The translations under genes and the position numbers were made by a program. A stretch of 64,000 bases of DNA from Tsukamurella sputi (GTDB lineage: Bacteria; Actinomycetota; Actinomycetes; Mycobacteriales; Mycobacteriaceae), in assembly GCF_007858445.1 (NCBI RefSeq), contig NZ_VIGV01000004.1, positions 558,001 to 622,000 of the forward strand, in the 5' to 3' direction. The notes under the pieces were generated by a model that did not search any database, was not told the DNA's origin, and was given only the letters and a program-made list of their open reading frames with translations. Of this stretch, positions 1 to 7,554 are shown one piece after another (positions within the stretch are counted from its first letter, which is position 1; each line of letters starts with the position of its first letter).

Positions 1-1097
1 TGCACGGTTCCGAGGAGATCCTCCGCGCCCGCAACGCCGTGATCGTCGATCTCGTGCTGCGCGGCGGATACCGCTCGATCGCGGTGGAGTCCGACTTCCA
101 TCGCGCGCCGCTGGCGAACGACTACCTGGCCGGGGCCGATATCGACCTGCAGCGGGTCCTCGACGAGGGCTTCAGCCATCCCTACCTGCACCGGCTCGCC
201 GCCACCGGCGAACTCCTGGAGCGGCTGCGCGAGCTGAACCGGACGCTGGAGACGCCCGTCCGGTTCTACGGCTTCGACGCCCCGATGGAGATGGCCGCCG
301 CACCGAGCCCCCGCGCCCACCTCCTGCGGCTGCGTGCCGCGCTCGCGGCGGTCGACGAGCACATCGTCGGTGAGCAGGAGATCGAGGATCTCCTCGGCGA
401 CGAAGCGCGGTGGACCGAGGAGCGCGCGATGTACGAGGCGGACCGGGGCGTCGGACGCACCGTCGACGCCGAGCGGCTGCGCCTGCTGACCGACGACCTG
501 TGCGCGGTCCTGCAGGCGCGCGCCCCCGAGCTCGCAGAATCCGCGGAGGCGTGGTGGCGGCTGCGGGCCGATGCGGCCACCGCCGTCGGGCTACTGCGCT
601 ACCACGCGATCATGGCGACCGATACCCCCGACCGGCTGGGCCGGCTCAGCGCGCACCGGGACGCGATGATGGGCCGCAACCTGCTGGCGATACTCGACCG
701 CGAGGCGGGGCGGGGCGGCACCGTCGCCTTCGCGCACAACCTGCACCTGCAGCGCGGCGTGAGTGACATGCGGATGGGTCCGCACACGGTGCGGTGGTTC
801 AGCGGCGGCGCCCAGGCGGCCGCGCGGCTGCGCGACGGGTACCGGTTCGTGGCGGTGGGTATCGGCGCCGCTCCGGCGCACGGACTGGCCGAGCCCGAGC
901 CCGGCACCGTCGAGGGGGAGCTGTATCGCACGCAGACCGCCCCCGCCCGCTTGTACGCGGGGCCGGAACTCGCCGCACGACTGGGTGATGCGTGCTCGCG
1001 CGCGGACCGGGACGCGCTTGGGGCCTACTTCCCGCTCGACGCCGCGCGCCTGTCGGAGACCGACGGTGTCCTCTTCCTCCGCGAGGTTCGGGCATGA
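1..1097 (+). CDS. Erythromycin esterase family protein, 5' end cut off by the window
   Basis: The open frame enters from the left edge (first full codon at base 3), so the true start lies outside and 364 residues are visible. The opening HGSEEILRARN followed by a YRSIAVESDF stretch matches the family pattern in which a conserved HG and a following Glu sit in the active site of the Ere-type esterases. A second conserved block, VAFAHNLHLQRG, sits about two thirds along. Family members hydrolyse macrolide lactones or, in many soil actinobacteria, have unknown ester or succinoglycan-like substrates, so macrolide resistance is only one possibility. It ends 7 bases before the next gene on the same strand. 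Family assignment is firm; substrate is unknown. Confidence 0.85.
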   Translation, partial: HGSEEILRARNAVIVDLVLRGGYRSIAVESDFHRAPLANDYLAGADIDLQRVLDEGFSHPYLHRLAATGELLERLRELNRTLETPVRFYGFDAPMEMAAAPSPRAHLLRLRAALAAVDEHIVGEQEIEDLLGDEARWTEERAMYEADRGVGRTVDAERLRLLTDDLCAVLQARAPELAESAEAWWRLRADAATAVGLLRYHAIMATDTPDRLGRLSAHRDAMMGRNLLAILDREAGRGGTVAFAHNLHLQRGVSDMRMGPHTVRWFSGGAQAAARLRDGYRFVAVGIGAAPAHGLAEPEPGTVEGELYRTQTAPARLYAGPELAARLGDACSRADRDALGAYFPLDAARLSETDGVLFLREVRA

Positions 1098-1104
1098 TGG
1101 CCCC

Positions 1105-1425
1105 ATGGTGATCGTGTTGTACGCCCTGGGACTGCTGGCCGTCGCGGCCGTGCTGTACGGCGTGGCCGCCCTGGTCTTCGGGCGCGGCGACGACACCCCG
1201 CCGCTCGAAACGGGGGCGACGCCCACGGTGCTGCCCGCGGAGGACGTGGCCGGCGCCGACGTGCGTGCGCTGCGATTCCAGCAGGTGGTACGCGGGTACA
1301 AGCCCGCCGAGGTGGACTGGGCCCTCGAACGACTGGCACGGGAGATCGACGTCCTGCGTGCCCGCCTGACCGCCGAACAGGAGCCCGTGGCGTCCGCGAC
1401 CGATCCCGCCGACGAGGTCGATTAG
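1105..1425 (+). CDS. DivIVA-domain membrane-anchored small protein
   Basis: 106 residues starting at ATG 1105. Residues 2-24 form one hydrophobic segment (VIVLYALGLLAVAAVLYGVA), followed by an acidic linker. Residues about 50-80 carry the DivIVA-type motif LRFQQVVRGYKPAEVDWALERL, shown here as its halves VRGYKPAEVDWAL and LAREIDVLRARL, which starts a short coiled coil. The same small DivIVA-domain gene lies just upstream of DUF3117 and glgA in M. tuberculosis (Rv1209 position). DivIVA-like proteins recognise curved membrane at poles and septa; a scaffold role here is inference. No clear Shine-Dalgarno sequence precedes the chosen start, and translation coupling with the upstream gene is possible. 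Confidence 0.8.
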   Translation: MVIVLYALGLLAVAAVLYGVAALVFGRGDDTPPLETGATPTVLPAEDVAGADVRALRFQQVVRGYKPAEVDWALERLAREIDVLRARLTAEQEPVASATDPADEVD

Positions 1426-1470
1426 GTCCGCTTTGCCAGTAGTCCGCGCCGATCACTGCAGCGCACAGGC

Positions 1471-1476
1471 TAGAAT
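1471..1476 (+). promoter_or_regulatory. -10 hexamer TAGAAT for the DUF3117 gene
   Basis: TAGAAT fits the actinobacterial TANNNT -10 consensus. It lies 59 bases upstream of the ATG at 1536, which has its own ribosome site (GAAGGGAGC), so this would give a leadered transcript. The -35 side shows nothing convincing. Confidence 0.5.
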
Positions 1477-1535
1477 ATGGAGCGGACCCGCGTCGGGCGT
1501 GCTCGGGCGGGTGAAGGATCTGAAGGGAGCAACGG

Positions 1536-1703
1536 ATGGCGGCTATGAAGCCACGTACGGGGGACGGCCCCTTGGAAGCGACCAAGGAGGGGCGCGGGAT
1601 CGTGATGCGCGTACCCCTGGAGGGTGGTGGACGTCTCGTGGTGGAGCTCACGCCCGATGAGGCCGCTGCGCTCGGCGAGGAGCTGCGCGGCGTCACGTCG
1701 TAG
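1536..1703 (+). CDS. DUF3117 domain-containing small protein
   Basis: A 55-residue protein beginning MAAMKPRTGDGPLEATKEG and continuing RGIVMRVPLEGGGRLVVEL, ending TPDEAAALGEELRGVTS. This is the characteristic, nearly invariant DUF3117 protein of mycolate actinobacteria (Rv1211 in M. tuberculosis); function unknown. The ATG has GAAGGGAG 8 bases upstream. It sits between the DivIVA-domain gene and the glycogen genes exactly as in mycobacteria. A strong hairpin follows the stop codon, so it is probably a monocistronic transcript. The gene is easily missed because of its size. Confidence 0.92.
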   Translation: MAAMKPRTGDGPLEATKEGRGIVMRVPLEGGGRLVVELTPDEAAALGEELRGVTS

Positions 1704-1723
1704 CCGCTAGAACTGCTGTCACT

Positions 1724-1758
1724 GGAGATCCCGCGCGGTGCCACCGTGCGGGATCTCC
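1724..1758 (+). terminator. Hairpin terminator after DUF3117
   Basis: Arms 1724-1739 and 1743-1758 (GGAGATCCCGCGCGGT against ACCGTGCGGGATCTCC) pair over 16 bp with a single mismatch and a 3-nt centre, followed by TCGTTTC. It starts 20 bases after the DUF3117 stop and separates that gene from the methyltransferase gene. Confidence 0.75.
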
Positions 1759-1777
1759 TCGTTTCCGGGGGTGTCCC

Positions 1778-2641
1778 ATGGCGCAAGTCCCGCCCGGCCT
1801 GGCCGCGGTGCTGCCCGCACTGGCGTGCCCGCACTGCACCGGTGCGCTCGATGCCGAGGACGGCACCCTGTCGTGCCCGCGCGGGCACTCCTTCGACGTC
1901 GCCCGCCAGGGCTACGTCTCGCTGCTCGCGGGCGACGCGAGCGGGCTCATCGCCGACGACGCGGACATGATCGCCGCCCGCGAGCGCTTCTTCGCGACCG
2001 ACCACTACGCGAGCTTCCACGCCGCGGTCGCGGAGGCCGCGACGGGAGCGCCCGCCGGGATCATCCTCGACTGCGGTGCGGGTGAGGGTGAGTACCTCGC
2101 GCGCGCCTGCGCCGCCCGGTCCGCGGCGGGACTCGGCGGTGCGGGCATCGGACTGGATCTGTCGAAGCCCGCCGCACGGCGCACCGCTCGTCGCGGACCG
2201 TCGATCGGCGCGGTCGTCGCGAACGGCTGGGCGCGACTGCCCGTCGCCGACGGTGCCGTCGCCGCCGTGCTGTCGGTCTTCGCGCCCCGCAACGCCGCCG
2301 AGTTCGCGCGCGTGCTCGCGCCCGGCGGCCTGCTGGTGGTGCTCACGCCCGGGCCGCGGCACCTGCGGGAGCTCGTCGAACCGCTCGGGATGATCTCCGT
2401 CGAGGCGGGCAAGGTCGCGCGGCTCGACGGTGCGCTGCACGACTTCTCGCTGGTGTCCCGCGAGAAGCACGAGTGGATCATGGATCTCACCGCCTCCGCG
2501 GCCACGGACCTCGTGGCGATGGGGCCCAGCGCGCACCACGGCTCGCCGCAGGCGCGGGCCGCGGCGATCGAGCGGCTCACCGCCGGCGGCACGGCCGCCG
2601 TGACGGCGTCGGGCACCGTCAGTGTGTACGCGCTGCAGTAG
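1778..2641 (+). CDS. 23S rRNA (guanine-N1)-methyltransferase, RlmA family
   Basis: 287 residues from ATG 1778. The N-terminus carries a zinc-binding finger, CPHCTGAL then CPRGHSFD (C-x2-C ... C-x3-H), followed by the GYVSLL stretch typical of the RlmA/TlrB group. The SAM-binding motif I is ILDCGAGEGEYL near residue 92, and a second motif follows the GIGLDLSK strand. RlmA(I) methylates G745 and RlmA(II)/TlrB methylates G748 of 23S rRNA; TlrB confers tylosin resistance in its producer. Which guanine is used here cannot be read from the sequence. It converges on glgA with a 14-bp gap. Confidence 0.85.
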   Translation: MAQVPPGLAAVLPALACPHCTGALDAEDGTLSCPRGHSFDVARQGYVSLLAGDASGLIADDADMIAARERFFATDHYASFHAAVAEAATGAPAGIILDCGAGEGEYLARACAARSAAGLGGAGIGLDLSKPAARRTARRGPSIGAVVANGWARLPVADGAVAAVLSVFAPRNAAEFARVLAPGGLLVVLTPGPRHLRELVEPLGMISVEAGKVARLDGALHDFSLVSREKHEWIMDLTASAATDLVAMGPSAHHGSPQARAAAIERLTAGGTAAVTASGTVSVYALQ

Positions 2642-2655
2642 TACTCGGCAGCCGG

Positions 2656-3837
2656 CTACGTGCCGGCGCCGAGCGCGTGCCGATAGACCTCCAGCGTCTG
2701 CGCGGCGATGGATTCCCAACTGAACTCGGCGATCGCGCGGGCCCGCCCGGCTGTGCCGTACGCCGCGGCGCGGGCCGGATCCGCGCAGAGCGCGTTGACC
2801 GCGGCGGCGAGATCGGCCTCGAAGGCCGCGGTGTCGGCCTCGTCGTAGTGGACGAGCGTGCCCGTCTCGCCGTCGTTCACGACCTCGGGGATGCCGCCCA
2901 CGTCGGAGGCGACGACGGCGGTACCGCACGCCATGGCCTCGAGGTTGACGATGCCCAGCGGCTCGTACACCGATGGGCACACGAAGACCGTGGCGGCGCT
3001 GAGGATCTCACGGACCTTCGGCGTGGGGAGCATGTCCTGCACCCAGTGCACCCCGTCGCGGGATTCGGCGAGCGCGGCCACGGCGTCCGCGGTCTCCGCG
3101 GCGATCTCGGGGGTGTCGGGGGCACCCGCGCAGAGGACGAGCTGCACGTCGGGGGAGAAGCGGTGCGCCGCTGCGACCAGATGCTTCACGCCCTTCTGCC
3201 GGGTGATGCGGCCGACGAAGGCGACGATCGGCCGGCCGGGGTCGATACCGCGCTCGACCAGCGGTGAATCCTCGCCGAAGGTGGGCGCCGGATACCAGAC
3301 CTCGGTGTCGATCCCGTTGCGCACGACGTGGACCCGGCCGGCGTCGAGCCGCGGGTAGGCGTCCAGCACGTCGTCGGCCATGCCGCGGCTGACGGCGATC
3401 ACCGCGTCGGCGTACTCGACCGCGTTGCGCTCGGCCCAGCTGGAGAGGCGGTAGCCACCGCCCAACTGCTCGGCCTTCCACGGACGCCGCGGTTCGAGCG
3501 AGTGCGCGGTGAGGATGTGCGGGACGCCGTAGAGCTGCCCGGCGACGTGCCCGGCGAGGCCGGTGTACCAGGTGTGGCTGTGCACCACGTCCGCGTCGGC
3601 GGCGAGGTTCGCCATCCGCAGGTCCGTGGAGAACATCTCGAGGGCGGTGTTGGCGCCGGCCAGCTCGGGGTCCGGGCCGGAGACGGTAACACCGTCCGCA
3701 TCGGGGCGGGGTGCACCCATGCAGTGCACGTCCACCTCGCAGAGGCTGCGCAGCCGTGCGACGAGCTCGGTCACGTGCACGCCCGCCCCGCCGTAGACCT
3801 CCGGCGGGTACTCCCTCGTCATCATCGCTACGCGCAT
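2656..3837 (-). CDS. glgA: Glycogen synthase / alpha-maltose-1-phosphate synthase (GlgM type, GT4)
   Basis: 393 residues, close to the mycobacterial homologue Rv1212c. The start [19 protein letters not shown] carries the glycosyltransferase-4 glycine-rich loop (YGGAGVHV). The C-terminal Rossmann domain shows [10 protein letters not shown] and the E-x7-E catalytic motif EPLGIVNLE around residue 305. In actinobacteria this enzyme uses ADP-glucose, made by the divergent glgC product, with glucose-1-phosphate to form maltose-1-phosphate for the GlgE pathway as well as extending glucan. ATG at 3837 is preferred because a TAGCGT -10 box ends exactly 7 nt upstream, with no ribosome site, implying a leaderless message. 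Confidence 0.93.
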   Translation of the reverse strand: MRVAMMTREYPPEVYGGAGVHVTELVARLRSLCEVDVHCMGAPRPDADGVTVSGPDPELAGANTALEMFSTDLRMANLAADADVVHSHTWYTGLAGHVAGQLYGVPHILTAHSLEPRRPWKAEQLGGGYRLSSWAERNAVEYADAVIAVSRGMADDVLDAYPRLDAGRVHVVRNGIDTEVWYPAPTFGEDSPLVERGIDPGRPIVAFVGRITRQKGVKHLVAAAHRFSPDVQLVLCAGAPDTPEIAAETADAVAALAESRDGVHWVQDMLPTPKVREILSAATVFVCPSVYEPLGIVNLEAMACGTAVVASDVGGIPEVVNDGETGTLVHYDEADTAAFEADLAAAVNALCADPARAAAYGTAGRARAIAEFSWESIAAQTLEVYRHALGAGT

Positions 3838-3842
3838 GTCCA

Positions 3843-3858
3843 CCACGCTAGAGCGTGG
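3843..3858. promoter_or_regulatory. Palindrome over the glgA promoter, candidate operator
   Basis: CCACGCTAGAGCGTGG: perfect 7-bp arms CCACGCT/AGCGTGG around a 2-bp centre. It covers the glgA -10 hexamer (minus-strand TAGCGT, bases 3850-3845), so a bound protein would block the glgA start. The regulator is unknown. Confidence 0.5.
3845..3850 (-). promoter_or_regulatory. -10 hexamer of glgA (leaderless)
   Basis: Minus-strand TAGCGT, 7 nt from the ATG at 3837. A transcript starting at the ATG is predicted. Confidence 0.65.
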
Positions 3859-3992
3859 CGTGGCCGGACGCAGGCGGTTCGCCGGAGCCCGAACCGTGTC
3901 GTTCACCTGTGGTTGTCCGCCCGGACGCCTGTGCTTAGCAGTGGAACCGGATGCACTGTCGCAGAACACTGCACGCGTGCGCGGATTGGGGT

Positions 3993-3998
3993 TAGCGT
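3993..3998 (+). promoter_or_regulatory. -10 hexamer of glgC (leaderless)
   Basis: TAGCGT ends 7 nt before GTG 4006. An in-frame GTG at 3997 overlaps this box and is therefore unlikely to be the start. Confidence 0.65.
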
Positions 3999-4005
3999 GG
4001 ACCCC

Positions 4006-5223
4006 GTGAGCAACCAGCCTCGTGTTCTGGGAATCGTCCTCGCCGGTGGCGAGGGCAAGCGCCTGTATCCGCTGACCGCGGACCGCGCGAAGCCCGCTGT
4101 GCCCTTCGGCGGCTCGTACCGCCTCATCGACTTCGTACTGTCGAACCTGGTCAACGCCGGGTACCAGCGCCTGTGCGTGCTGACGCAGTACAAGTCGCAT
4201 TCGCTCGATCGGCACATCAGCCAGACCTGGCGCATGTTCGGCTTCCGCGGGGAGTACATCACCCCGGTTCCCGCGCAGCAGCGCGTGGGGAAGCGCTGGT
4301 TCACCGGCAGCGCGGATGCGATCTTCCAGTCGATGAACCTCATCACCGATGACGACCCGGACTACATCGTGGTCTTCGGCGCGGACCACGTGTACCGGAT
4401 GGACCCGGCGCAGATGGTACTGGCGCACATCGAGTCCGGCGCGGGCGTCACCGTCGCGGGCATCCGCGTCCCCCGTGCCGAGGCGAAGGCCTTCGGCTGC
4501 ATCGAGTCCGACGACTCCGGGCGCATCACCCAGTTCCTGGAGAAGCCCGCGGATCCGCCCGGCACCCCGGACGATCCGGAGGTCACCTTCGCGTCGATGG
4601 GCAACTACGTCTTCAGCCGTCAGGCCCTCGTCGAGGCGATCATCGCGGACGCCGAGAACCCGGATTCCGACCACGACATGGGTGGCGACATCATCCCCGC
4701 GTTCGTGGCCCGTGGCGAGGCCGCGGTGTACGACTTCAGTGACAACAAGGTGCCCGGCGCCACCGAGCGCGACGCCGGCTACTGGCGCGACGTGGGCACC
4801 ATCGACGCCTTCTACGAGGCTCACATGGACCTCGTCTCGGTGTACCCGATCTTCAACCTCTACAACCGCCAGTGGCCCATCCGTTGCGAGAACGACAACC
4901 TTCCGCCTGCGAAGTTCGCCCGCGGCGGACTCGCCCAGGAGTCGATGGTCGGGGCGGGCAGCATCATCTCCGGCGCGACGGTGCGCAACTCCGTCATCGG
5001 CGCGAACGTCACCATCGGCGACGGCGCCACCGTGGAGGGGTCCGTGCTCATGCCCGGCGTGAGGATCGAACCCGGCGCCGTGGTGCGGCGCGCGATCCTG
5101 GACAAGAACGTCGTGGTCGGCCGCGGTGAGATCCTCGGCGTCAATCTCGAGCGGGAACGGGAGCGCTTCAACGTCTCCGCGGGCGGTGTGGTCACCGTCG
5201 GTAAGGGCATTCGGATCGGCTGA
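4006..5223 (+). CDS. glgC: Glucose-1-phosphate adenylyltransferase (ADP-glucose pyrophosphorylase)
   Basis: 405 residues from GTG 4006. The N-terminus has the nucleotidyltransferase signature [20 protein letters not shown] and then [20 protein letters not shown], both standard for GlgC. Further blocks are the GADHVYRMD metal/substrate loop and a C-terminal left-handed beta-helix with hexapeptide repeats (for example [19 protein letters not shown]). It makes ADP-glucose from glucose-1-phosphate and ATP, the donor for the divergently encoded GlgA/GlgM. The intergenic region of 168 bp holds leaderless promoters for both genes. The family is allosterically regulated by glycolytic intermediates. 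Confidence 0.95.
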   Translation: MSNQPRVLGIVLAGGEGKRLYPLTADRAKPAVPFGGSYRLIDFVLSNLVNAGYQRLCVLTQYKSHSLDRHISQTWRMFGFRGEYITPVPAQQRVGKRWFTGSADAIFQSMNLITDDDPDYIVVFGADHVYRMDPAQMVLAHIESGAGVTVAGIRVPRAEAKAFGCIESDDSGRITQFLEKPADPPGTPDDPEVTFASMGNYVFSRQALVEAIIADAENPDSDHDMGGDIIPAFVARGEAAVYDFSDNKVPGATERDAGYWRDVGTIDAFYEAHMDLVSVYPIFNLYNRQWPIRCENDNLPPAKFARGGLAQESMVGAGSIISGATVRNSVIGANVTIGDGATVEGSVLMPGVRIEPGAVVRRAILDKNVVVGRGEILGVNLERERERFNVSAGGVVTVGKGIRIG

Positions 5224-5224
5224 C

Positions 5225-5986
5225 GTGACCCGGCGTCGCGCGTGGGGATGTGCGCTGGGACTGATGCTGCTGTGGTGGTGCGTCACCTACGGTTTCGGCT
5301 CGCTGCACCTGCCCTGGCTGCAGCCCGCGTGGTTCCCGCACCTCGGCGTGGTGGTCACTGACGCGCTGAGCCTCGGTGCGGTCGCGGTGCTCGCGTGGCG
5401 GCTGGGCCTGTTCGACGGTGCGCTGCTCAGTCCCGGTGCCCTGCTCCGCCCGGATGCCGTGCGGGAGTACGTCTGGCTCGTGCCGCCCCTGGTCGTGGCG
5501 TGCTCCTACGCCCTGGTCGGGCGGGACGGCGTACCGGGGATCTCCGGTTCCGCGGGACTCCTGCTCTCGTCCGCCGTGGGGATGCTCGCCATCGGGCTGT
5601 CCGAGGAGTTCGGGGCGCGCGGACCGGCGTTGACGGCGCTGCTGCGCGTCGACGGGCCCGTGTTGGCCTGCGCCGCGACCTCCGTCGTCTTCGGGCTGTG
5701 GCACGTGGGTAACGGGCTGTTCTTCGGCCAGTCGGCTGCGGAGACCGCGTGGCAGGTCGTCGTCGCCGGCGCCGCGGGTTTCCTCTGGGCCGGGACGCGG
5801 CTGGTCACCGGATCCCTGCTGCCCGGAGTACTGCTGCACGCGGCCAACGACTTCTTCCAGCTCAACTCGCCCGGTGCCGCCCCCTTCTGGTTCCAGTGCG
5901 TGGTCGTGGTCTTCCACGTGGCCTGGGGCGGTGTCCTGGTCCGCCGCGCGAGGGCGGGGCCTTCCGGGATCAGGACACCGCGATGA
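5225..5986 (+). CDS. CPBP family intramembrane metalloprotease
   Basis: 253 residues with several membrane segments, starting at GTG 5225, one base after the glgC stop. The CPBP (Abi) motifs are present: motif 1 SEEFGARG (EExxxR), motif 2 FGLWHVGN (FxxxH) and motif 3 LLHAANDF (HxxxD/N region). In characterised members these Glu and His residues act as a glutamate-type or metal intramembrane protease; some are self-immunity proteins. The tight spacing suggests co-transcription with glgC, though a functional link to glycogen is not evident. The extreme 3' end runs into a region containing a short open reading remnant on the other strand. Confidence 0.85.
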   Translation: MTRRRAWGCALGLMLLWWCVTYGFGSLHLPWLQPAWFPHLGVVVTDALSLGAVAVLAWRLGLFDGALLSPGALLRPDAVREYVWLVPPLVVACSYALVGRDGVPGISGSAGLLLSSAVGMLAIGLSEEFGARGPALTALLRVDGPVLACAATSVVFGLWHVGNGLFFGQSAAETAWQVVVAGAAGFLWAGTRLVTGSLLPGVLLHAANDFFQLNSPGAAPFWFQCVVVVFHVAWGGVLVRRARAGPSGIRTPR

Positions 5987-6025
5987 ACTCGACGGTCACA
6001 TCGCGCGGCTGCACCCCGCTGCGGG

Positions 6026-6463
6026 CTAGTGGATGTGGATCAGGCCGAACAACTCCGCGAACGCCAGGAGGGCGATGCCGATCGCCAAGAACTGCATCGG
6101 AATCCAGAACACCGTGTTCTGATTGCGTAGCGCGCGCTCCACGTCCGCCTGCTCAGCGACGACCTGACGGCCGGCCAGTTCGCGCGCTTCCTCCACCGAA
6201 CCGGGCTGGTAACCGGGCGTCGGCTGGTAGTGGCCCGAGGCGATGTAGCTCGCAAGTTCCGAGGTGCGCCCCTCGGCGAACGCCGCCGCACGTGCCCGTG
6301 GCCGAACGACGTTGAGCCAGTATCCCAGTGCCGCGCACCCGAGCGCCCCGAGCAGCAGCCCGCCGGCGATGCTGAAATTCGTTCTGCCCAAGCCGAACCC
6401 GAGGAAGATCCCGAGAGGGACGAAAAGAACACCCAGAATACCCCAACCCCGCCAAATGATCAT
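6026..6463 (-). CDS. Small membrane protein of unknown function
   Basis: 145 residues from ATG 6463. Two hydrophobic hairpin segments at the N-terminus (WGILGVLFVPLGIFLGFGL and IAGGLLLGALGCAALGYWL), a soluble middle of about 70 residues rich in Gln/Ala/Glu, and one C-terminal membrane segment (WIPMQFLAIGIALLAFAEL). I do not recognise a family. An upstream in-frame TTG would sit inside the leader, but a TAATCT box ends 6 nt before the ATG, supporting ATG 6463 as a leaderless start. The flanking region 6464-6540 is the lowest-GC stretch nearby. Confidence 0.65.
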   Translation of the reverse strand: MIIWRGWGILGVLFVPLGIFLGFGLGRTNFSIAGGLLLGALGCAALGYWLNVVRPRARAAAFAEGRTSELASYIASGHYQPTPGYQPGSVEEARELAGRQVVAEQADVERALRNQNTVFWIPMQFLAIGIALLAFAELFGLIHIH

Positions 6464-6469
6464 TAACAA

Positions 6470-6475
6470 AGATTA
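6470..6475 (-). promoter_or_regulatory. -10 hexamer TAATCT for the small membrane gene
   Basis: Minus-strand TAATCT, 6 nt from ATG 6463; part of the leaderless promoter pattern of this window. Confidence 0.5.
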
Positions 6476-6551
6476 GCATTGGGCTGGTTGATCAACAAAC
6501 ATGACTGATTCAGTAGATCTGGATCGGGATCGCTGGATCGGATCGGGCCTG

Positions 6552-7361
6552 TCAGGCGGCGTCGTCGGCGCGGGCGAGGAGGCCGCCCGAGGAACCGCGG
6601 AGGAGGATCTCGACGACGGCGTCGGCATCGTCGGACATGGGGACGTGACCGCTGCCGGGGAGCCAGATGTGCTCGGCCGCGGGGAGCAGGTGGCGGGCGC
6701 GCCGGCCCTGGTAGGGGAGCAGAACGCGGTCCTGTGTGCCCCAGGCGACGGTCACGGGGATGTCCGCGGCGATCTCGGCCTCGAACGGGAAGGCGCCGCC
6801 GATGATGTCGCGGAGGGTGTGCCGTGAGTCGACCATGTTCGTCAGGTCGCCGAGCACGCGGTCGGCGGCCAGGCGCTCACCGTGCGTCATCAGCGAGGCG
6901 AGCATCAGCTTGCGGCCGATCCCGTTGCGGGTGAGGAGTGGAGCCAGCGGCGCTGCGAGTCGACCGGCGGTGATCAGCGCGAGGAAGTGCGCACGGATCA
7001 GGAGGAAGTCGGTGTCGTCGCGCCAGAAGCCGGCGGGAGAGAGCCCCGTCGCGCTGCTGACGATGCCGCTGGCCGCGGCCTCGAGCGCGATGCGCCCGCC
7101 CAGCGAGTTGCCGGCGATGTGCGGCCGGACCAGGTCCAGCTCGTCGAACAGGTCCTCCAGGTGCTGCTGCAGGGCCTCCTGGACCGTGCGGCCCGCGAGT
7201 TCCAGCGCGGGGGACTCGCCGTGGCCGGGGAGGTCGAACAAGATGACCTCGCGGTGCTCCGCGAGCCGCTCCGCCACCGGGTACCAGGCCTGACGGCGGT
7301 GTGCGATCCCGTGGACCAGCACCAGCGGCTCACCCGAGCCGAATCGTTCGTACGCCAACAT
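6552..7361 (-). CDS. Alpha/beta-fold hydrolase
   Basis: 269 residues from ATG 7361, with GAGGTGG about 8 nt upstream. The fold markers are complete: oxyanion-hole LVHGIAHRRQAW, nucleophile elbow GNSLGG, catalytic Asp in WGTQDRVL and catalytic His in GSGHVPM. Such proteins hydrolyse esters, amides or C-C bonds; the substrate cannot be told. It is transcribed away from the SDR gene, with a 193-bp divergent region between them that carries a palindromic operator candidate on the SDR side. An upstream extension of the frame is possible but lacks a ribosome site. Confidence 0.85.
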   Translation of the reverse strand: MLAYERFGSGEPLVLVHGIAHRRQAWYPVAERLAEHREVILFDLPGHGESPALELAGRTVQEALQQHLEDLFDELDLVRPHIAGNSLGGRIALEAAASGIVSSATGLSPAGFWRDDTDFLLIRAHFLALITAGRLAAPLAPLLTRNGIGRKLMLASLMTHGERLAADRVLGDLTNMVDSRHTLRDIIGGAFPFEAEIAADIPVTVAWGTQDRVLLPYQGRRARHLLPAAEHIWLPGSGHVPMSDDADAVVEILLRGSSGGLLARADDAA

Positions 7362-7521
7362 CTCGTGCCACCTCGTCGTGGTCCGGGCGGGCGGGGCCCG
7401 CGGGGGTCCGACGGTGCGCCGGACGGTTGTTCGGAGCGTACGGACTGATAGGAACAAGCGCAATGACTCTCAGAAAAGTCGTCGATGATGGGTTCGCTGT
7501 CATCGGCTTTCCGGGCTTGCG

Positions 7522-7537
7522 TTCGAGCGCGCTCGAA
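7522..7537. promoter_or_regulatory. Perfect 16-bp palindrome between -35 and -10 of the SDR gene
   Basis: TTCGAGCGCGCTCGAA reads identically on both strands. It fills the spacer between a TTGCGT -35-like element (7517-7522) and the -10 TAGCGT (7542-7547), the classic place for a repressor site. Confidence 0.6.
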
Positions 7538-7541
7538 GGCC

Positions 7542-7547
7542 TAGCGT
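7542..7547 (+). promoter_or_regulatory. -10 hexamer of the SDR gene (leaderless)
   Basis: TAGCGT ends 7 nt before ATG 7555. The alternative GTG at 7546 lies inside the box and is unlikely to be used. Confidence 0.65.
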
Positions 7548-7554
7548 GGCGGCC

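Noticed and set aside
3997-3999. GTG at 3997 as an alternative start for glgC.
   Set aside because: It overlaps the TAGCGT -10 box, while GTG 4006 has the 7-nt spacing seen at other leaderless genes and gives the family's usual N-terminus.
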